Source: JACCTU01 sp963809175
GTDB lineage: Bacteria > Actinomycetota > Thermoleophilia > Gaiellales > Gaiellaceae
Reading direction: 5' to 3'
Assembly: GCA_963809175.1 (NCBI GenBank)
Contig: CAWEIK010000001.1
Span: 1,488,001-1,552,000 of the forward strand
Length of the DNA: 64,000 bases
Shown one piece after another: positions 18,608-27,619 of this stretch; positions within the stretch are counted from its first letter, which is position 1, and each line of letters begins with the position of its first letter. The position numbers and the translations under genes were made by a program. A model generated the notes under the pieces. The model ran no database searches, was not told the origin of the DNA, and saw nothing but the letters and a program-made list of their open reading frames with translations.

Positions 18608-19210
18608 ATGACATTTCGCGACCGACCCGAGCCCCCCAAGCCCCCCGCAGGCGATCCGGACTGGCTCACGCTCGGGCAGGCCGCAAAGTACCTTGGCGTC
18701 GCCCAGAGCACGATTCGCAAGTGGTCCGACCAGGGACGGGTCCCCGCTTTCTACACCCCCGGCGGGCATCGCCGGTACCGGCGCGGCGACCTCGAGACGT
18801 TTCTCGAGCGCTCGGGCCCCGGTGGTCGTGCCGCGGGCGGGCCGACCGTGCTGATCGTCGACGACGACGAAGGAACGCGTGCGCTCGTTCGGGCGAGCCT
18901 CGAGCGCGAGGGGTTCGACGTGCGCGAGGCGGCGAGCGGCACCGAGGGCCTCTCGGCGCTCGAACAGGACCCGCCCGACCTGATCCTGCTCGACGTGATG
19001 ATGCCGCAGATGGACGGCTGGGAGATGTTGCGTCGCGTCCAGGAGCAGCACGGAGGCGCCATCCCGGTCGTCATGTTCAGCGGCCAGGTCGACGAGAACT
19101 CGGCCGACGACGCAGTCGAGCGCGGGGCGAGCGGGTTCATCGGCAAGCCCTTCGACCCGCAGCAGCTGCTCGACCGCGCCAAGCAGATTCTCGGGGCGCG
19201 CCCGGTCTGA
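18608..19210 (+). CDS. MerR/BldC-type HTH fused to a response-regulator receiver
   Basis: 200 aa in two parts. Residues 20-69 form a MerR-like winged helix of the excisionase/BldC type (LTLGQAAKYLGVAQSTIRKW, then PGGHRRYRRGDLETFL). Residues 79-195 form a CheY-like receiver with the acidic pair DDD at 85-87, phospho-acceptor Asp129 in LLDVMMPQMDG and Lys180 in GKPF. No kinase is adjacent. The receiver would be expected to control DNA binding by the N-terminal domain, the reverse of the common receiver-first order. A PAP2 gene starts inside its stop region. Confidence 0.85.
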   Translation: MTFRDRPEPPKPPAGDPDWLTLGQAAKYLGVAQSTIRKWSDQGRVPAFYTPGGHRRYRRGDLETFLERSGPGGRAAGGPTVLIVDDDEGTRALVRASLEREGFDVREAASGTEGLSALEQDPPDLILLDVMMPQMDGWEMLRRVQEQHGGAIPVVMFSGQVDENSADDAVERGASGFIGKPFDPQQLLDRAKQILGARPV

Positions 19211-19743
19211 TCTCGGTCGACCGCAGCCTCGACCGCTGGATCGTCGAGCACCGGTCCGACTGGCTCGATCCGATCTTCGTCGCGCTCTCGATCGCGGGCT
19301 CGTGGTCGGGCGTCTGGCTCGCGATCGCGCTCGTGCTCGCCGTCGTGTGGCGCCGTCCCTACGTGTTCCTGCTCGTCGCCACCACGGCGTTGACGACGAG
19401 CTTCGTCACCACACTGGTCAAGTACCTGGTTCAGCGGGACCGGCCGCCGACGATCGTGCTCGACCCGGAGCCGCTGCTGGACGTCCCGACCACCTCGTCG
19501 TTCCCGTCGGGCCACACGTCGACGGGCTTCGCGTGCGCCTACGTGATCTCTCGCCTCGCACCACGCCTGACCGTCTTCGTCTTCGTCCTCGCCGCGCTGA
19601 TCGGCTTCTCGCGGATCTACGTCGGGGTTCACTACCCGCTCGACGTGCTCGCGGGGGCCATCCTCGGAGTCCTCGTCGCTAAAGCTCTTCTGATGCTTCT
19701 AGCAGCCCTGCGACGATCACCCCGAGCGCCGCAAGCAGGCTGA
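19207..19743 (+). CDS. PAP2-family membrane phosphatase
   Basis: Integral membrane lipid or isoprenoid phosphatase, about 178 aa with five or six hydrophobic helices. The three-part PAP2 signature is complete: KYLVQRDRP, SFPSGHTST and SRIYVGVHYPLD. Undecaprenyl-diphosphate, phosphatidate or phosphatidylglycerol-phosphate are possible substrates. No ATG/GTG/TTG precedes the first helix in frame. CTG 19207, overlapping the upstream stop (CTGA), is the best candidate, so the start is uncertain. The 3' end overlaps the convergent gene by 65 bp. Confidence 0.82.
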   Translation: MISVDRSLDRWIVEHRSDWLDPIFVALSIAGSWSGVWLAIALVLAVVWRRPYVFLLVATTALTTSFVTTLVKYLVQRDRPPTIVLDPEPLLDVPTTSSFPSGHTSTGFACAYVISRLAPRLTVFVFVLAALIGFSRIYVGVHYPLDVLAGAILGVLVAKALLMLLAALRRSPRAPQAG

Positions 19744-20173
19744 TCCAGATTCCGATCCCGCGGCCCGTGTAGGGGAAGAACTCGTCCGGCACGGAGATGA
19801 TCCGGATCAAGACGAACGTCGTCGCCAGCGACCCGAGCCCGATCAGGATCAGGCTCTCGGGCACGGCGGCGGGCAGCTCGAAGCCGGCCTCCCGCAAGGC
19901 CCAGAGGCCGAGGACGGCGAGCCCGATGAAGAACACGAGCTTGCCGAGGACGCCGACGTGCCAGCCGATCACCGCGATCGTCGGGCCGTCGTCCGAGCCC
20001 GAGTACCAGCTCATGAACGTGGAGAGCGTGAGCACGAGCCCCGCCCAGCGCGCGAGCCGCTCACCGAGGAGCCAGTAACCGCCCCCGGTGCGGGCTGCGA
20101 CGCCCGGCCGCAGGAGGCGGCGGCGGGCCTGAACGTCGGGATCGGGTTGGGGAAACGGATCGGGGCTCTGCAT
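19679..20173 (-). CDS. Four-helix membrane protein, unknown function
   Basis: 164 aa. A proline-rich cytoplasmic N-terminus (SPDPFPQPDPDVQARRRLL) leads into hydrophobic segments around residues 40-57 (WAGLVLTLSTFMSWY), 67-92, 100-125 and 140-160. WYSGSDDGPTIAVIGWHVG between helices one and two recalls zinc-ribbon/DUF-type actinobacterial membrane proteins, but no family is assigned. It overlaps the PAP2 gene tail to tail. Confidence 0.7.
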   Translation of the reverse strand: MQSPDPFPQPDPDVQARRRLLRPGVAARTGGGYWLLGERLARWAGLVLTLSTFMSWYSGSDDGPTIAVIGWHVGVLGKLVFFIGLAVLGLWALREAGFELPAAVPESLILIGLGSLATTFVLIRIISVPDEFFPYTGRGIGIWISLLAALGVIVAGLLEASEEL

Positions 20174-20240
20174 GCCGCCGGGGGAGTATGGTGGGTCACA
20201 GGGATAAAGTCACCCTTCCACCGAAGCCAGGGGGTCGAGG

Positions 20241-20468
20241 ATGGAGATCGGCAAGGGGTCAGCCGACAAAGCCGCCGCCGACGGGTTCGTCGAGTTCCTG
20301 TCGAGCGGAGACCGGGCCACAGGTGAGTACCACTGCGCCGAGTGCGGCTACGGCGTCACGATCTTCGCCATCCTGCCGCTCTGCCCGATGTGCGGCGGCG
20401 GCGCTTGGGAACAGTCCGGCTGGAGCCCGTTTTCCCGGGCTCAAGGAATCGAGCTAGCCTGGAGCTAG
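20241..20468 (+). CDS. Small zinc-ribbon protein
   Basis: 75 aa. Two knuckles, CAECGY and CPMCGG, separated by 17 residues predict one bound zinc. The rest is short and has no recognised catalytic site. ATG 20241 is preceded by GGTCGAGG as a weak ribosome binding site, and a TATGGT -10-like element lies at 20187. The stop is interlocked with the convergent gene's stop at a shared CTAG (20465-20468). Rubrerythrin-like ribbons of this sort often aid redox or nucleic-acid binding; no specific role is claimed. Confidence 0.7.
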   Translation: MEIGKGSADKAAADGFVEFLSSGDRATGEYHCAECGYGVTIFAILPLCPMCGGGAWEQSGWSPFSRAQGIELAWS

Positions 20469-20701
20469 AGCCCGAAGAGCTGCTCGACCTGGTTCCAGAC
20501 GGTGAACCCGAGCAGCAGGAGGGCGCTCGTCAGCAGGACGAGGACGAGCCAGAAGCGCAGGTGGGCGAGGTTGCGTTCGCGAGCGTGCTGCTCGCGCGCG
20601 AACCGCTTCGCACGCTCGAGCCGGTAGGCCCGCGCCACCGCCGAGGGATCGACGGGCGGAGCCTGCCGCTCGCGCCGGGGGGTGCGCGCCGGCTGGGCCA
20701 T
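20465..20701 (-). CDS. Small single-pass membrane protein, 78 aa
   Basis: A long basic, arginine-rich N-terminus (RTPRRERQAPPVDPSAVARA, then RLERAKRFAREQHARERN) precedes one hydrophobic helix near residues 50-70 (FWLVLVLLTSALLLLGFTVW). A C-in topology with a soluble basic cytoplasmic domain is expected. No family recognised. Its TAG stop shares the CTAG with the zinc-ribbon gene. Confidence 0.65.
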   Translation of the reverse strand: MAQPARTPRRERQAPPVDPSAVARAYRLERAKRFAREQHARERNLAHLRFWLVLVLLTSALLLLGFTVWNQVEQLFGL

Positions 20702-20753
20702 GGGCGGAGTCTAGAGGGACGCAGGCCAGAGTGGTTCGAGGCTCGCAGCGTCA

Positions 20754-20818
20754 GCGGCCGCGGAGCGGCCGCCTTTAGGGGTTTTCGCGTTCCGGATCCG
20801 CGCGAGCGGATCCGGAAC
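20754..20818. repeat. Two strong adjacent hairpins
   Basis: First: GCGGCCGC (20754-20761) pairs with GCGGCCGC (20765-20772) over a GGA loop. Second: a 13-bp perfect stem, arms 20789-20801 and 20806-20818 (GTTCCGGATCCGC and its complement), closed by a GCGA tetraloop of the GNRA class. They lie in the divergent gap upstream of the GAF/SpoIIE gene. They may insulate the two transcripts or form a leader structure. Confidence 0.6.
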
Positions 20819-20855
20819 TTGCGGGCGAAGGAGAGTCATACTGAGCAGGGCCGGG

Positions 20856-23541
20856 ATGGCAGTTGAGCCGCAGCGGAGCGAGCGGGCCGGGCTCGATCCG
20901 GGGGCGCTGGAAGCGCTCGCGGACGCCGGTCGGGCCGCCGCGCGGGGGGCCAGGCTCGGTGACGTGCTGCGGGCCGTCGTGCAGGCCGCAGCAGGCCTCA
21001 CGGGCGCGGACGTCGTCCTCGCCCGGATCGCCGACGCCGAGCGCCGCGACCTGGTCGTGCGCGCGGTCGCCGGCCCTTCGGCCGCGCTCGCCGTCGAGCT
21101 CGAGGGCGGGCGCCTGCCGCTCGACGAGTTGTCGGCTGGCGAGGTCGAGCTCGAGGAGGCGCCCGAGCCGCTGGCCCGGCTGGCCGAGCGGCTGCAGGCG
21201 GAGAGCGCACTGGTCGTCCCCGTCGTCGTCGACGAGGAGGTGGTGGGCAGCATCGAGCTGCTCCGGCTCACCGGCGACTTCGACGAGAGCGCGCGCAGTG
21301 CAGCCCGTCTCGTGGCGGCGCAGATTGGTCTTGCGGCGCGGGCTTTCGGCCTCGACGAGCTGGAGGAGGGCAGCCCCGAGCCCCCGCTTCGCGTCGCTGC
21401 CGACGCGCTCGCCGCGGGGGCGGACACGGCACACAGCTCGACGCACGTCCTTCGCCTCGCCCTCGAGCTCTCCGGTGCGGAGCGAGTCGCGCTGTGGCGT
21501 CTCACCCCGGACGGCAAGACCGAGCTCGACGCCGTCGTGGGGATCGGTGGATCGCGCCGGCGCGCCCCGACTGTCGGCGTCCTGGAGCTCGGGACGCGTT
21601 GGTCGGTCACGCAGCAGCTCGGCGAGCCGGCTTTCGGCCTGCTCGAGCTCGTGTTTCCGCCCGGGTTGATTCCCAGCGCGGAGCTCGTCGAGCAACTCGG
21701 TCACTTCGCAACTCGCGCGGCGCACGCACTGGGGGCGAGCAGGCGCGCGGCTCGGGTCGAGGCGGAGCTCGTCCAGACGCGTGCGTTGCTCGCCGTCGTC
21801 GGGCAGGCCAACCAGAAGCTCTCGCTCGAGCACACGCTCGAGACGGCCACCGAGCAGCTCGGCGAGCTCGTGGGGGCGGACCGGCTCGCGGTCTACCTGG
21901 TCGAGGACGGTGGCCTCACGACGGCGGCGGCGCGCGGGCTCGTCGGTCCGCACCTCGTCGCGGCGGAGGCGTTGCTCGAGCTCGCACTCGGGCCGTACCG
22001 CGCGCGCGGGGTCGTCACGATCGCGGAGACGTCGAAGGAACCCCGCCTCGCGGCCGTCGCCGACGCGCTCGCGGAAGCAGGCATCGAGTCCGCGACCGCG
22101 CTCCCACTCGCCGTCGGGGACGACGTGATCGGCCTGCTCGCGGTCTACCCCGCAGGTCACAACGTGCCGGGTGCGAGCGAGCTCGAGCTGCTCTCGGCGA
22201 TCGCGTCCCGCTTCGCCGTCGCGGTTCAGAACGCACGGCTGCACGAGGAGGCCACCCGCCTGAGCGACGAGCTCGAGCAGGCGCTCGCGGCCGAGCGCGC
22301 AGCCGCGCGCAGGCTCGGGGCGCTCTACGAGATCTCGCGCTCGTTCGCGCAGAGCCTCTCGCTCGACGTGACGCTCGAAGCCGTCGTCCGGACGGTCGTC
22401 GAGCTCCTCGAAGTCGACGCCGCCGTCCTGCGCATGCCGGATCCCCGCCGCGAGCAGCTGCTCCCGCTCGCGTTGCACGTGGCCGAGGACAGCCTGCTCT
22501 CACCGGTGCGCTCGATGTTGTTCCGCCCGCAGGCGTTCGCAGGTGCGCGACTCCAGCGTCTCTTCCGAGACGGCGAGCCGATCGAGATCGACGTCGCGAC
22601 GGCGGAGGAGCTCGGTGGGTCGCACGTCCTGCTCGTTCCGTTCCTCGAGAAAGGCTCGACCGCGGCGATCGTCCCCATCGCGACACCCGCAGAGGTGCTC
22701 GGCTCATTGACGCTGCTGTCCATGCGACCGGACCACCCGGTCGACGAGTCGACGATCGCGTCTGCGGTCGCGATCGCGGGACAGGCTGCGCTCGCGATCG
22801 ACAACGCGCGGCTCTACCAGCAGCAGAAGGACTTCTCGGACGCGATGCAGCGCTCGCTGCTGCCGCAGGTTCGCCCGGCGGTCGAAGGGCCTCGACGTCG
22901 GCGCGATGTACGCCGCGTCGGCGCACGTCGAGGTCGGTGGCGACCTCTACGACTACCTGACGCTCGCGGACGGCCGGCTCGCGGTCGTCCTGGGCGACGT
23001 GACGGGACACGGCATCGACGCCGCCGCCGACATGGCGATGGCGAAGTTCGTCTTTCGCTCGCTCGCGCGCGAGCATCCCGAGCCCGGCGACTTCCTCGCG
23101 GCCACGAACGAGGTCGTCGTCGGTGAGATCGCGCCCGGAAAGTTCATCACGATGATCTACCTGCTGATCGACGCGGCAACCGGCGCAGTGTCCGTCGCCT
23201 CCGCGGGGCATCCGCCCCCTCGGCTCGTCGAACCGGACGGGACGGTGTCCGGCATCGAGGCGCGCGGGCTCGCGCTCGGGGTCGACTCCGGCGTGGAGTA
23301 CGAGGAGACACGGGCGCACCTGGAGCCTGGGGGCTCGGTCGTCCTGTATACGGATGGCGTGATCGAGGCGAGACGCGCTGCGGAGCTCTACGGCCAGGAC
23401 CGGCTGGACGCGCTGCTCGCGCGCCGCCACGCGCTGCGCGCCGGGGACATCGCGGGCTCGGTGATCCAGTCCGCCCGCCGGTTCACGGGCGGCGAGCTTC
23501 TCGACGACTGCGCGGTCGTCGTGCTGAAGCGCCTGGCGTGA
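20856..23541 (+). CDS. Multi-GAF SpoIIE-type PP2C phosphatase, frameshifted
   Basis: About 894 aa once repaired. Tandem GAF-like sensor regions cover residues about 15-170, 185-290, 300-460 and 480-650; a coiled-coil linker (LSDELEQALAAERAAARRLG) joins the last two. The C-terminal PP2C/SpoIIE domain (RSLLPQ, then GGDLYDYL, LGDVTGHGIDAA, VASAGHPPP and LYTDGVIEAR) supplies the metal-binding aspartates. The frame moves by one base near 22885 in a GGGCC run, and the total span is 3n+1. Such proteins usually dephosphorylate anti-sigma antagonists in partner-switching pathways. No partner kinase or antagonist is next to it. Confidence 0.85.
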
Positions 23542-25043
23542 GCGCACGCCGCTCGCTCTACACGCTCGTGTTCCTCGCGGGCGTCGGAACGCTGGCGGTG
23601 GAGATCTGCGCGTCGCGCCTGCTCGCGCCGTACTACGGCTCTTCGACGATCGTCTGGGCGAACATCATCGGCCTGACGCTCGCGTCGCTCAGCCTCGGCT
23701 ACTGGCTCGGCGGGCGCGTCGCCGACCGCAACCCGTCGCCGCAGCTGCTCGGGCGGCTCGTCCTCGCAGCGGCAGTGCTCGTCGCGGTGATCCCGTTCGT
23801 GTCGTCGCCGATCCTCGACGTCGCAGCGAGTGGGCTCGACGAGGTGTCCGCGGGCGCGGTGATCGGCTCGTTCTTCGGGACGCTCCTGCTGTTCGCGCCG
23901 CCGATCGTCCTGCTCGGGATGGTCGCACCGTTCGCGATCCGCCTGGCGCTCGTCGAGGTCGCGTCGGCCGGCCAGGTCGCGGGGCGGCTGTACGCGCTCT
24001 CGACGGTCGGCAGCCTGCTCGGGACGTTCGTGACGGCCCTGATCGCGATCCCGCTGATCGGCACGCAGCGCACGCTTCTGATCGCCGCCGCCCTGCTCGC
24101 AGCGGCCGCCTCGACGATGCTCGGACGGCGCTGGCTCGTGGCGACCGCGGCGATCGTCGGGCTCATGCTCGTCCCGCCGGGCGCCGTGAAGGCGAGCGAC
24201 GGCGAGGTGCTCTACGAGGTCGAGTCGCCGTACCAGTTCGTGCAGGTGGTCGAGCGCGACGGGGCGCGCCGGCTCTACCTCAACGAGGGCGTCGCGGTGC
24301 ACTCGCTCTGGCGGCCCGACACCGTGTTGACGGGCGGGGTCTGGGACGCGTTCCTCGCGTTACCCGCGCTGCTCGAGCAGCCTCGCCGCGTGGCGATCCT
24401 CGGCAACGCCGGCGGCACGATCGCCCGGGGGTTCGCGGAGTACTGGCCGAAGGTCGTCGTGGACGGCGTGGAGATCGACCCCGCCGTCAGCGAGGCCGGG
24501 CGGAAGTACTTCGGGATGGGGGACAACGATTTGCTGCGCGTGCACGACGCGGACGCGCGGCCGTTCCTCCGCCGAACGGACGAGCGCTACGACCTGATCT
24601 ACATCGACGCGTACCACCAGCCGTACGTGCCGTTCTACCTCGCGACGCAGGAGTTCTTCGAGCTCGTCCGCAAGCGGCTCGCTCCCGGCGGGCTGGTCGC
24701 GCTGAACGTCGCGACGGTGCCGGGTGACCGAAAGCTCGAGGAAGGTCTCGCCGGCACGCTCGCGACGGTCTTCCCCGTCGTGCGCACCTGGCCCGTGCTC
24801 CGCTTCAACCACATCGTCATCGGCTTCAGCGACGATCGCGCTGTGCAGACGTGGGAACGCCCCTTCGACATCGCCGAGCTCGTCGAACTGCTCGTGCGCG
24901 ACCTCGGTCCGCCGGTCGCACCGAAGGACGACCCGTGGACCGACGACCGCGCGCCCGTCGAGTGGGTGACCGACCGGATGATCCTCGAGTACGCGGCCGA
25001 GGGCGGCCGGCTCGACGAGGATCTCCTCCCGACCGCGCCTTGA
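23538..25043 (+). CDS. Fused membrane / spermidine-synthase-like protein
   Basis: 501 aa. The first 220 residues hold about seven hydrophobic helices (YTLVFLAGVGTLAVEICASR opens the protein). The rest is a spermidine-synthase/methyltransferase-like fold with GNAGGTIARGF as nucleotide loop, VDGVEIDPAV with the acidic residue, and YDLIYIDAYHQPYVPFYL. This is the architecture annotated as fused MFS/spermidine synthase. Whether it makes a polyamine is not known. GTG 23538 overlaps the previous stop. Confidence 0.85.
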   Translation: MSARRSLYTLVFLAGVGTLAVEICASRLLAPYYGSSTIVWANIIGLTLASLSLGYWLGGRVADRNPSPQLLGRLVLAAAVLVAVIPFVSSPILDVAASGLDEVSAGAVIGSFFGTLLLFAPPIVLLGMVAPFAIRLALVEVASAGQVAGRLYALSTVGSLLGTFVTALIAIPLIGTQRTLLIAAALLAAAASTMLGRRWLVATAAIVGLMLVPPGAVKASDGEVLYEVESPYQFVQVVERDGARRLYLNEGVAVHSLWRPDTVLTGGVWDAFLALPALLEQPRRVAILGNAGGTIARGFAEYWPKVVVDGVEIDPAVSEAGRKYFGMGDNDLLRVHDADARPFLRRTDERYDLIYIDAYHQPYVPFYLATQEFFELVRKRLAPGGLVALNVATVPGDRKLEEGLAGTLATVFPVVRTWPVLRFNHIVIGFSDDRAVQTWERPFDIAELVELLVRDLGPPVAPKDDPWTDDRAPVEWVTDRMILEYAAEGGRLDEDLLPTAP

Positions 25044-25759
25044 GACTTCTCCGCGGCGAGGGGCCGCCGATCCGGATCGGGCATCGCGGTGCCGCCGCGC
25101 TCGCGCCCGAGAACACGCTCGAGGCGTTGCGCGCCGGGATCGCGCAGGGCTGCGACTACGTCGAGTTCGACGTGCTCTCGAGACCCGACGGTGCGCTGGT
25201 GCTCGCACACTCGGCGCACGAGCTTCCCGACGACGTCGCGAGCCTCGACGACGCCCTTGCGCTGCTCGCCGCCGAAGGCGTCGGTGCGCACGTCGACCTC
25301 AAGCAGCGAGGGCTGGAGGAGGGCGTGGGCGCAGCGCTGCGGAACCACGACCTGCTCGAGCGCTCGCTCGTCAGCTCGCTCGACTGGGCGGCGCTCCGCG
25401 ACCTCCGCCGCTACGAGCCGGCGTTGCGGGTCGGGCTCTCGTACCCCGAGGACCGCTACGGGCTCTCGGGCCGAAGGACGTTCGCGCCGCTGCTCGCCGG
25501 CGGCCTGGCCGCGATGAAGTGGACGCTGCCCCGGCTGATCGGCCGCTGGCTCGACCGCGCCGCCGCGTCGGCCGCAGTCGTGCACCGCCAGCTCGTCACA
25601 CGCGCCTTGATCCGCGTCTGCCATCACCGCGGGGCCGCGGTCTGGGCGTGGACCGTCAACGACCCGACCGAGGCCGGACGGCTGGTGGAATGGGGCGCCG
25701 ACGCTATCATCACCGACGACCCGCGAATCCTCGCGGCCAGCAAGCAGAGCGCCAGATGA
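25040..25759 (+). CDS. Glycerophosphodiester phosphodiesterase
   Basis: GDPD TIM barrel, 239 aa, releasing glycerol-3-phosphate from phosphodiesters. It shows GHRGAAALAPENTLEAL with the first catalytic His, VEFDVLSRPDGALVLAHS (the second His of the HD pair is followed by Ser instead of Asp) and late motifs VWAWTVNDPTEAGRLVEWGA and IITDDP. A TTG start at 25040 overlaps the previous stop (TTGA). No signal peptide, so probably cytoplasmic. Its stop overlaps the L,D-transpeptidase start. Confidence 0.88.
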   Translation: MRLLRGEGPPIRIGHRGAAALAPENTLEALRAGIAQGCDYVEFDVLSRPDGALVLAHSAHELPDDVASLDDALALLAAEGVGAHVDLKQRGLEEGVGAALRNHDLLERSLVSSLDWAALRDLRRYEPALRVGLSYPEDRYGLSGRRTFAPLLAGGLAAMKWTLPRLIGRWLDRAAASAAVVHRQLVTRALIRVCHHRGAAVWAWTVNDPTEAGRLVEWGADAIITDDPRILAASKQSAR

Positions 25760-26703
25760 AACGCCTCTCGATCCTCGTCGTCGCACTCGCCGTTCTCGTC
25801 TGCGCGCCCGCGCGCGCGGCGGAGCCTGCGCCGGTAGCGACGATCCCCGAGGGAGTCGTGATCGGCAACGTGCCGGTGGGCGGGCTGACGCCCGAGGCGG
25901 CGACCGAGTACGTGCGGACGCAGTTCGCGCTGCCGCTCGTCGTCGGGTACGGCACCTACGTCCTGGAGGCGCCGACCGAGTCGCTCGCGGTGCCCTCGGT
26001 CGCGAAGGCCGTGCAGCAGGCGCTCGTCTCGGCACCGAACACGGTCGTCCCGCTGACGGTGACGGTGCGCAAGCCGGCCCTGCGCACGTACGTCACGGAG
26101 GTCAGCTCGCGCTTCGCGCGGAAGCCGGTCGATGCGCGCCTCTTCCTGCGCAAGCTGAAGCCGTGGATCTCGCCGGAGAAGGACGGCCGCGAGATCGACC
26201 GCGCAGCGGCGGAGTCCGCTCTGACCGCGGCTCTCGTCGCGGGAACCCGCGGCCCGGTGGTCCTGAAGCCGAAGCTCGTCAAGGCGAAGGTGACGCGCAA
26301 GAGCTTCGGCCCGGTCGTCGTGATCAAGCGAGGCGTCAACTCGCTCACGCTCTACAACGGGATGCGGTTCGTGAAGGCGTTCGGTGTCGCGACGGGGCAG
26401 CAGCAGTACCCGACGCCGCTCGGCCGCTTTCGCGTCCTCGTCAAGTGGAAGAACCCCTGGTGGTATCCGCCCAACTCGGCTTGGGCGAAGGACCTCGAGC
26501 CGGTGCCGCCCGGTCCGGGCAATCCGCTCGGGACGCGCTGGATGGGCATCTCGAGCCCGGGTGTCGGCATCCACGGCACGCCCGAGCCCGGCTCGATCGG
26601 CTACTCGGTCTCGCACGGGTGCATCCGCATGCGGATCCCCGACGCCGAGTGGCTGTTCAACCGGATCACGGTCGGGACGACGGTCTTCATCGTCTCCGCG
26701 TGA
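25756..26703 (+). CDS. L,D-transpeptidase (YkuD), exported
   Basis: 315 aa. A signal peptide (LSILVVALAVLVCAPARA) is followed by a wall-binding-like region (VVIGNVPVGGLTPEAATEYV, a pattern shared with VanW/PG-binding-4 domains) at residues about 35-180. The YkuD catalytic domain then runs to the end, with GISSPGVGIHGTPEPG and SHGCIRM carrying the catalytic His and Cys. It would form 3-3 peptidoglycan cross-links or attach proteins to the wall. Start overlaps the GDPD stop and its stop overlaps the next gene. Confidence 0.93.
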   Translation: MKRLSILVVALAVLVCAPARAAEPAPVATIPEGVVIGNVPVGGLTPEAATEYVRTQFALPLVVGYGTYVLEAPTESLAVPSVAKAVQQALVSAPNTVVPLTVTVRKPALRTYVTEVSSRFARKPVDARLFLRKLKPWISPEKDGREIDRAAAESALTAALVAGTRGPVVLKPKLVKAKVTRKSFGPVVVIKRGVNSLTLYNGMRFVKAFGVATGQQQYPTPLGRFRVLVKWKNPWWYPPNSAWAKDLEPVPPGPGNPLGTRWMGISSPGVGIHGTPEPGSIGYSVSHGCIRMRIPDAEWLFNRITVGTTVFIVSA

Positions 26704-27227
26704 CGCGCGGGCTGAAGGCGGCGGGGCAGTTGGGCGCGCTCGCGCTCGTGCTCGGTCTGCTCGGTCTGCTCATCTGGAAGATCGCGTCCGACGACGCACC
26801 TGTTGCAAGCGTCGGTGAGCCCGTGCCGCGCTTCGACCTGCCGACGCTCTCCGGCGACGAGCGCGTTGCGGTCGCGGATCACGTCGGCAAGCCGATGGTG
26901 ATCAACTTCTGGGCGACGTGGTGTGTGCCGTGTAGGACCGAGGCGCCGCTGCTCGAACGGGCGGCGAAGCGATACGAGGACCGCGTCGTCTTCATCGGCG
27001 TCGACGTGCGGGACTTCAACGGTGACGCCAAGAAGTTCGTCGAGGAGCACGGGCTCACGTACCTGATCGCGTACGACGGCCCGGCAAAGCTCTGGGAGCC
27101 GTGGGGGATCACCGGGCTGCCGGAGACGTTCTTCGTCGACCGGAACGGGACGATCATCGACCACAAGGTCGGCGAGATCACCGACGAAGCCGACCTCGAC
27201 GAAGCGATCCGGAAGACGCTGTCGTGA
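26700..27227 (+). CDS. TlpA/ResA/CcmG-type thiol-disulfide oxidoreductase
   Basis: 175 aa. An N-terminal TM anchor (LGALALVLGLLGLLIWKIA) holds a thioredoxin-fold domain outside. The redox motif WCVPC sits in MVINFWATWCVPCRTEAPLL, and GLPETFFVDRNG carries the cis-Pro region. The next two genes are CcmH-like and CcdA-like, so this is the reductase that keeps apocytochrome c heme-binding cysteines reduced. GTG 26700 overlaps the upstream stop. Confidence 0.93.
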   Translation: MTRGLKAAGQLGALALVLGLLGLLIWKIASDDAPVASVGEPVPRFDLPTLSGDERVAVADHVGKPMVINFWATWCVPCRTEAPLLERAAKRYEDRVVFIGVDVRDFNGDAKKFVEEHGLTYLIAYDGPAKLWEPWGITGLPETFFVDRNGTIIDHKVGEITDEADLDEAIRKTLS

Positions 27228-27619
27228 GGCGGCTGCTCGCGCTGGCGTCCGTGCTTGCGCTCGTCGTCGCTCCCAACGCGTTCGCGAGCGAGCAGCACCC
27301 GACGCAGGCCGAGCTCGAGGGCGAGCTCGTCTGTCCCACCTGCAAGTCGACGCTCGACCAGTCGAACGCGCCGATCGCGCTGCGCATGAAGCAGTTCGTG
27401 CGCACGCGGATCGCTGCGGGCGACACCAAGAGCGAGATCAAGGATCAGCTCGTGGCGCAGTTCGGCAAGGGAGTGCTCGCCGCGCCCGAGCAGAGCGGGT
27501 TCGACCTGCTCGCGTGGGTCCTGCCGATCGCGGGGCTGCTCGCGGGCGGCGCGGTGCTCACCGTGCTCGCGTGGCGGTGGACACGGCGCCCCGAGGACGA
27601 GCTCCCGCTCCTCGAGTGA
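27224..27619 (+). CDS. ccmH: CcmH/CycL-like cytochrome c maturation protein
   Basis: 131 aa. A signal or anchor at the N-terminus (LLALASVLALVVAPNAFA) is followed by ELVCPTCKSTLDQSNAPIALRMK (the CcmH redox motif, here CPTC) and IKDQLVAQFGKGVLAAPEQSG. A C-terminal TM helix (VLPIAGLLAGGAVLTVLAW) follows. It works with TlpA/CcmG and heme lyase in presenting reduced apocytochrome. Overlapping GTGA junctions on both sides place it in the operon. Confidence 0.92.
   Translation: MRRLLALASVLALVVAPNAFASEQHPTQAELEGELVCPTCKSTLDQSNAPIALRMKQFVRTRIAAGDTKSEIKDQLVAQFGKGVLAAPEQSGFDLLAWVLPIAGLLAGGAVLTVLAWRWTRRPEDELPLLE

Noticed and set aside
20775..22478. Long minus-strand open frame opposite the GAF/SpoIIE gene
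   Set aside because: Composition is typical of an antisense shadow, and the plus strand shows coherent GAF domains.
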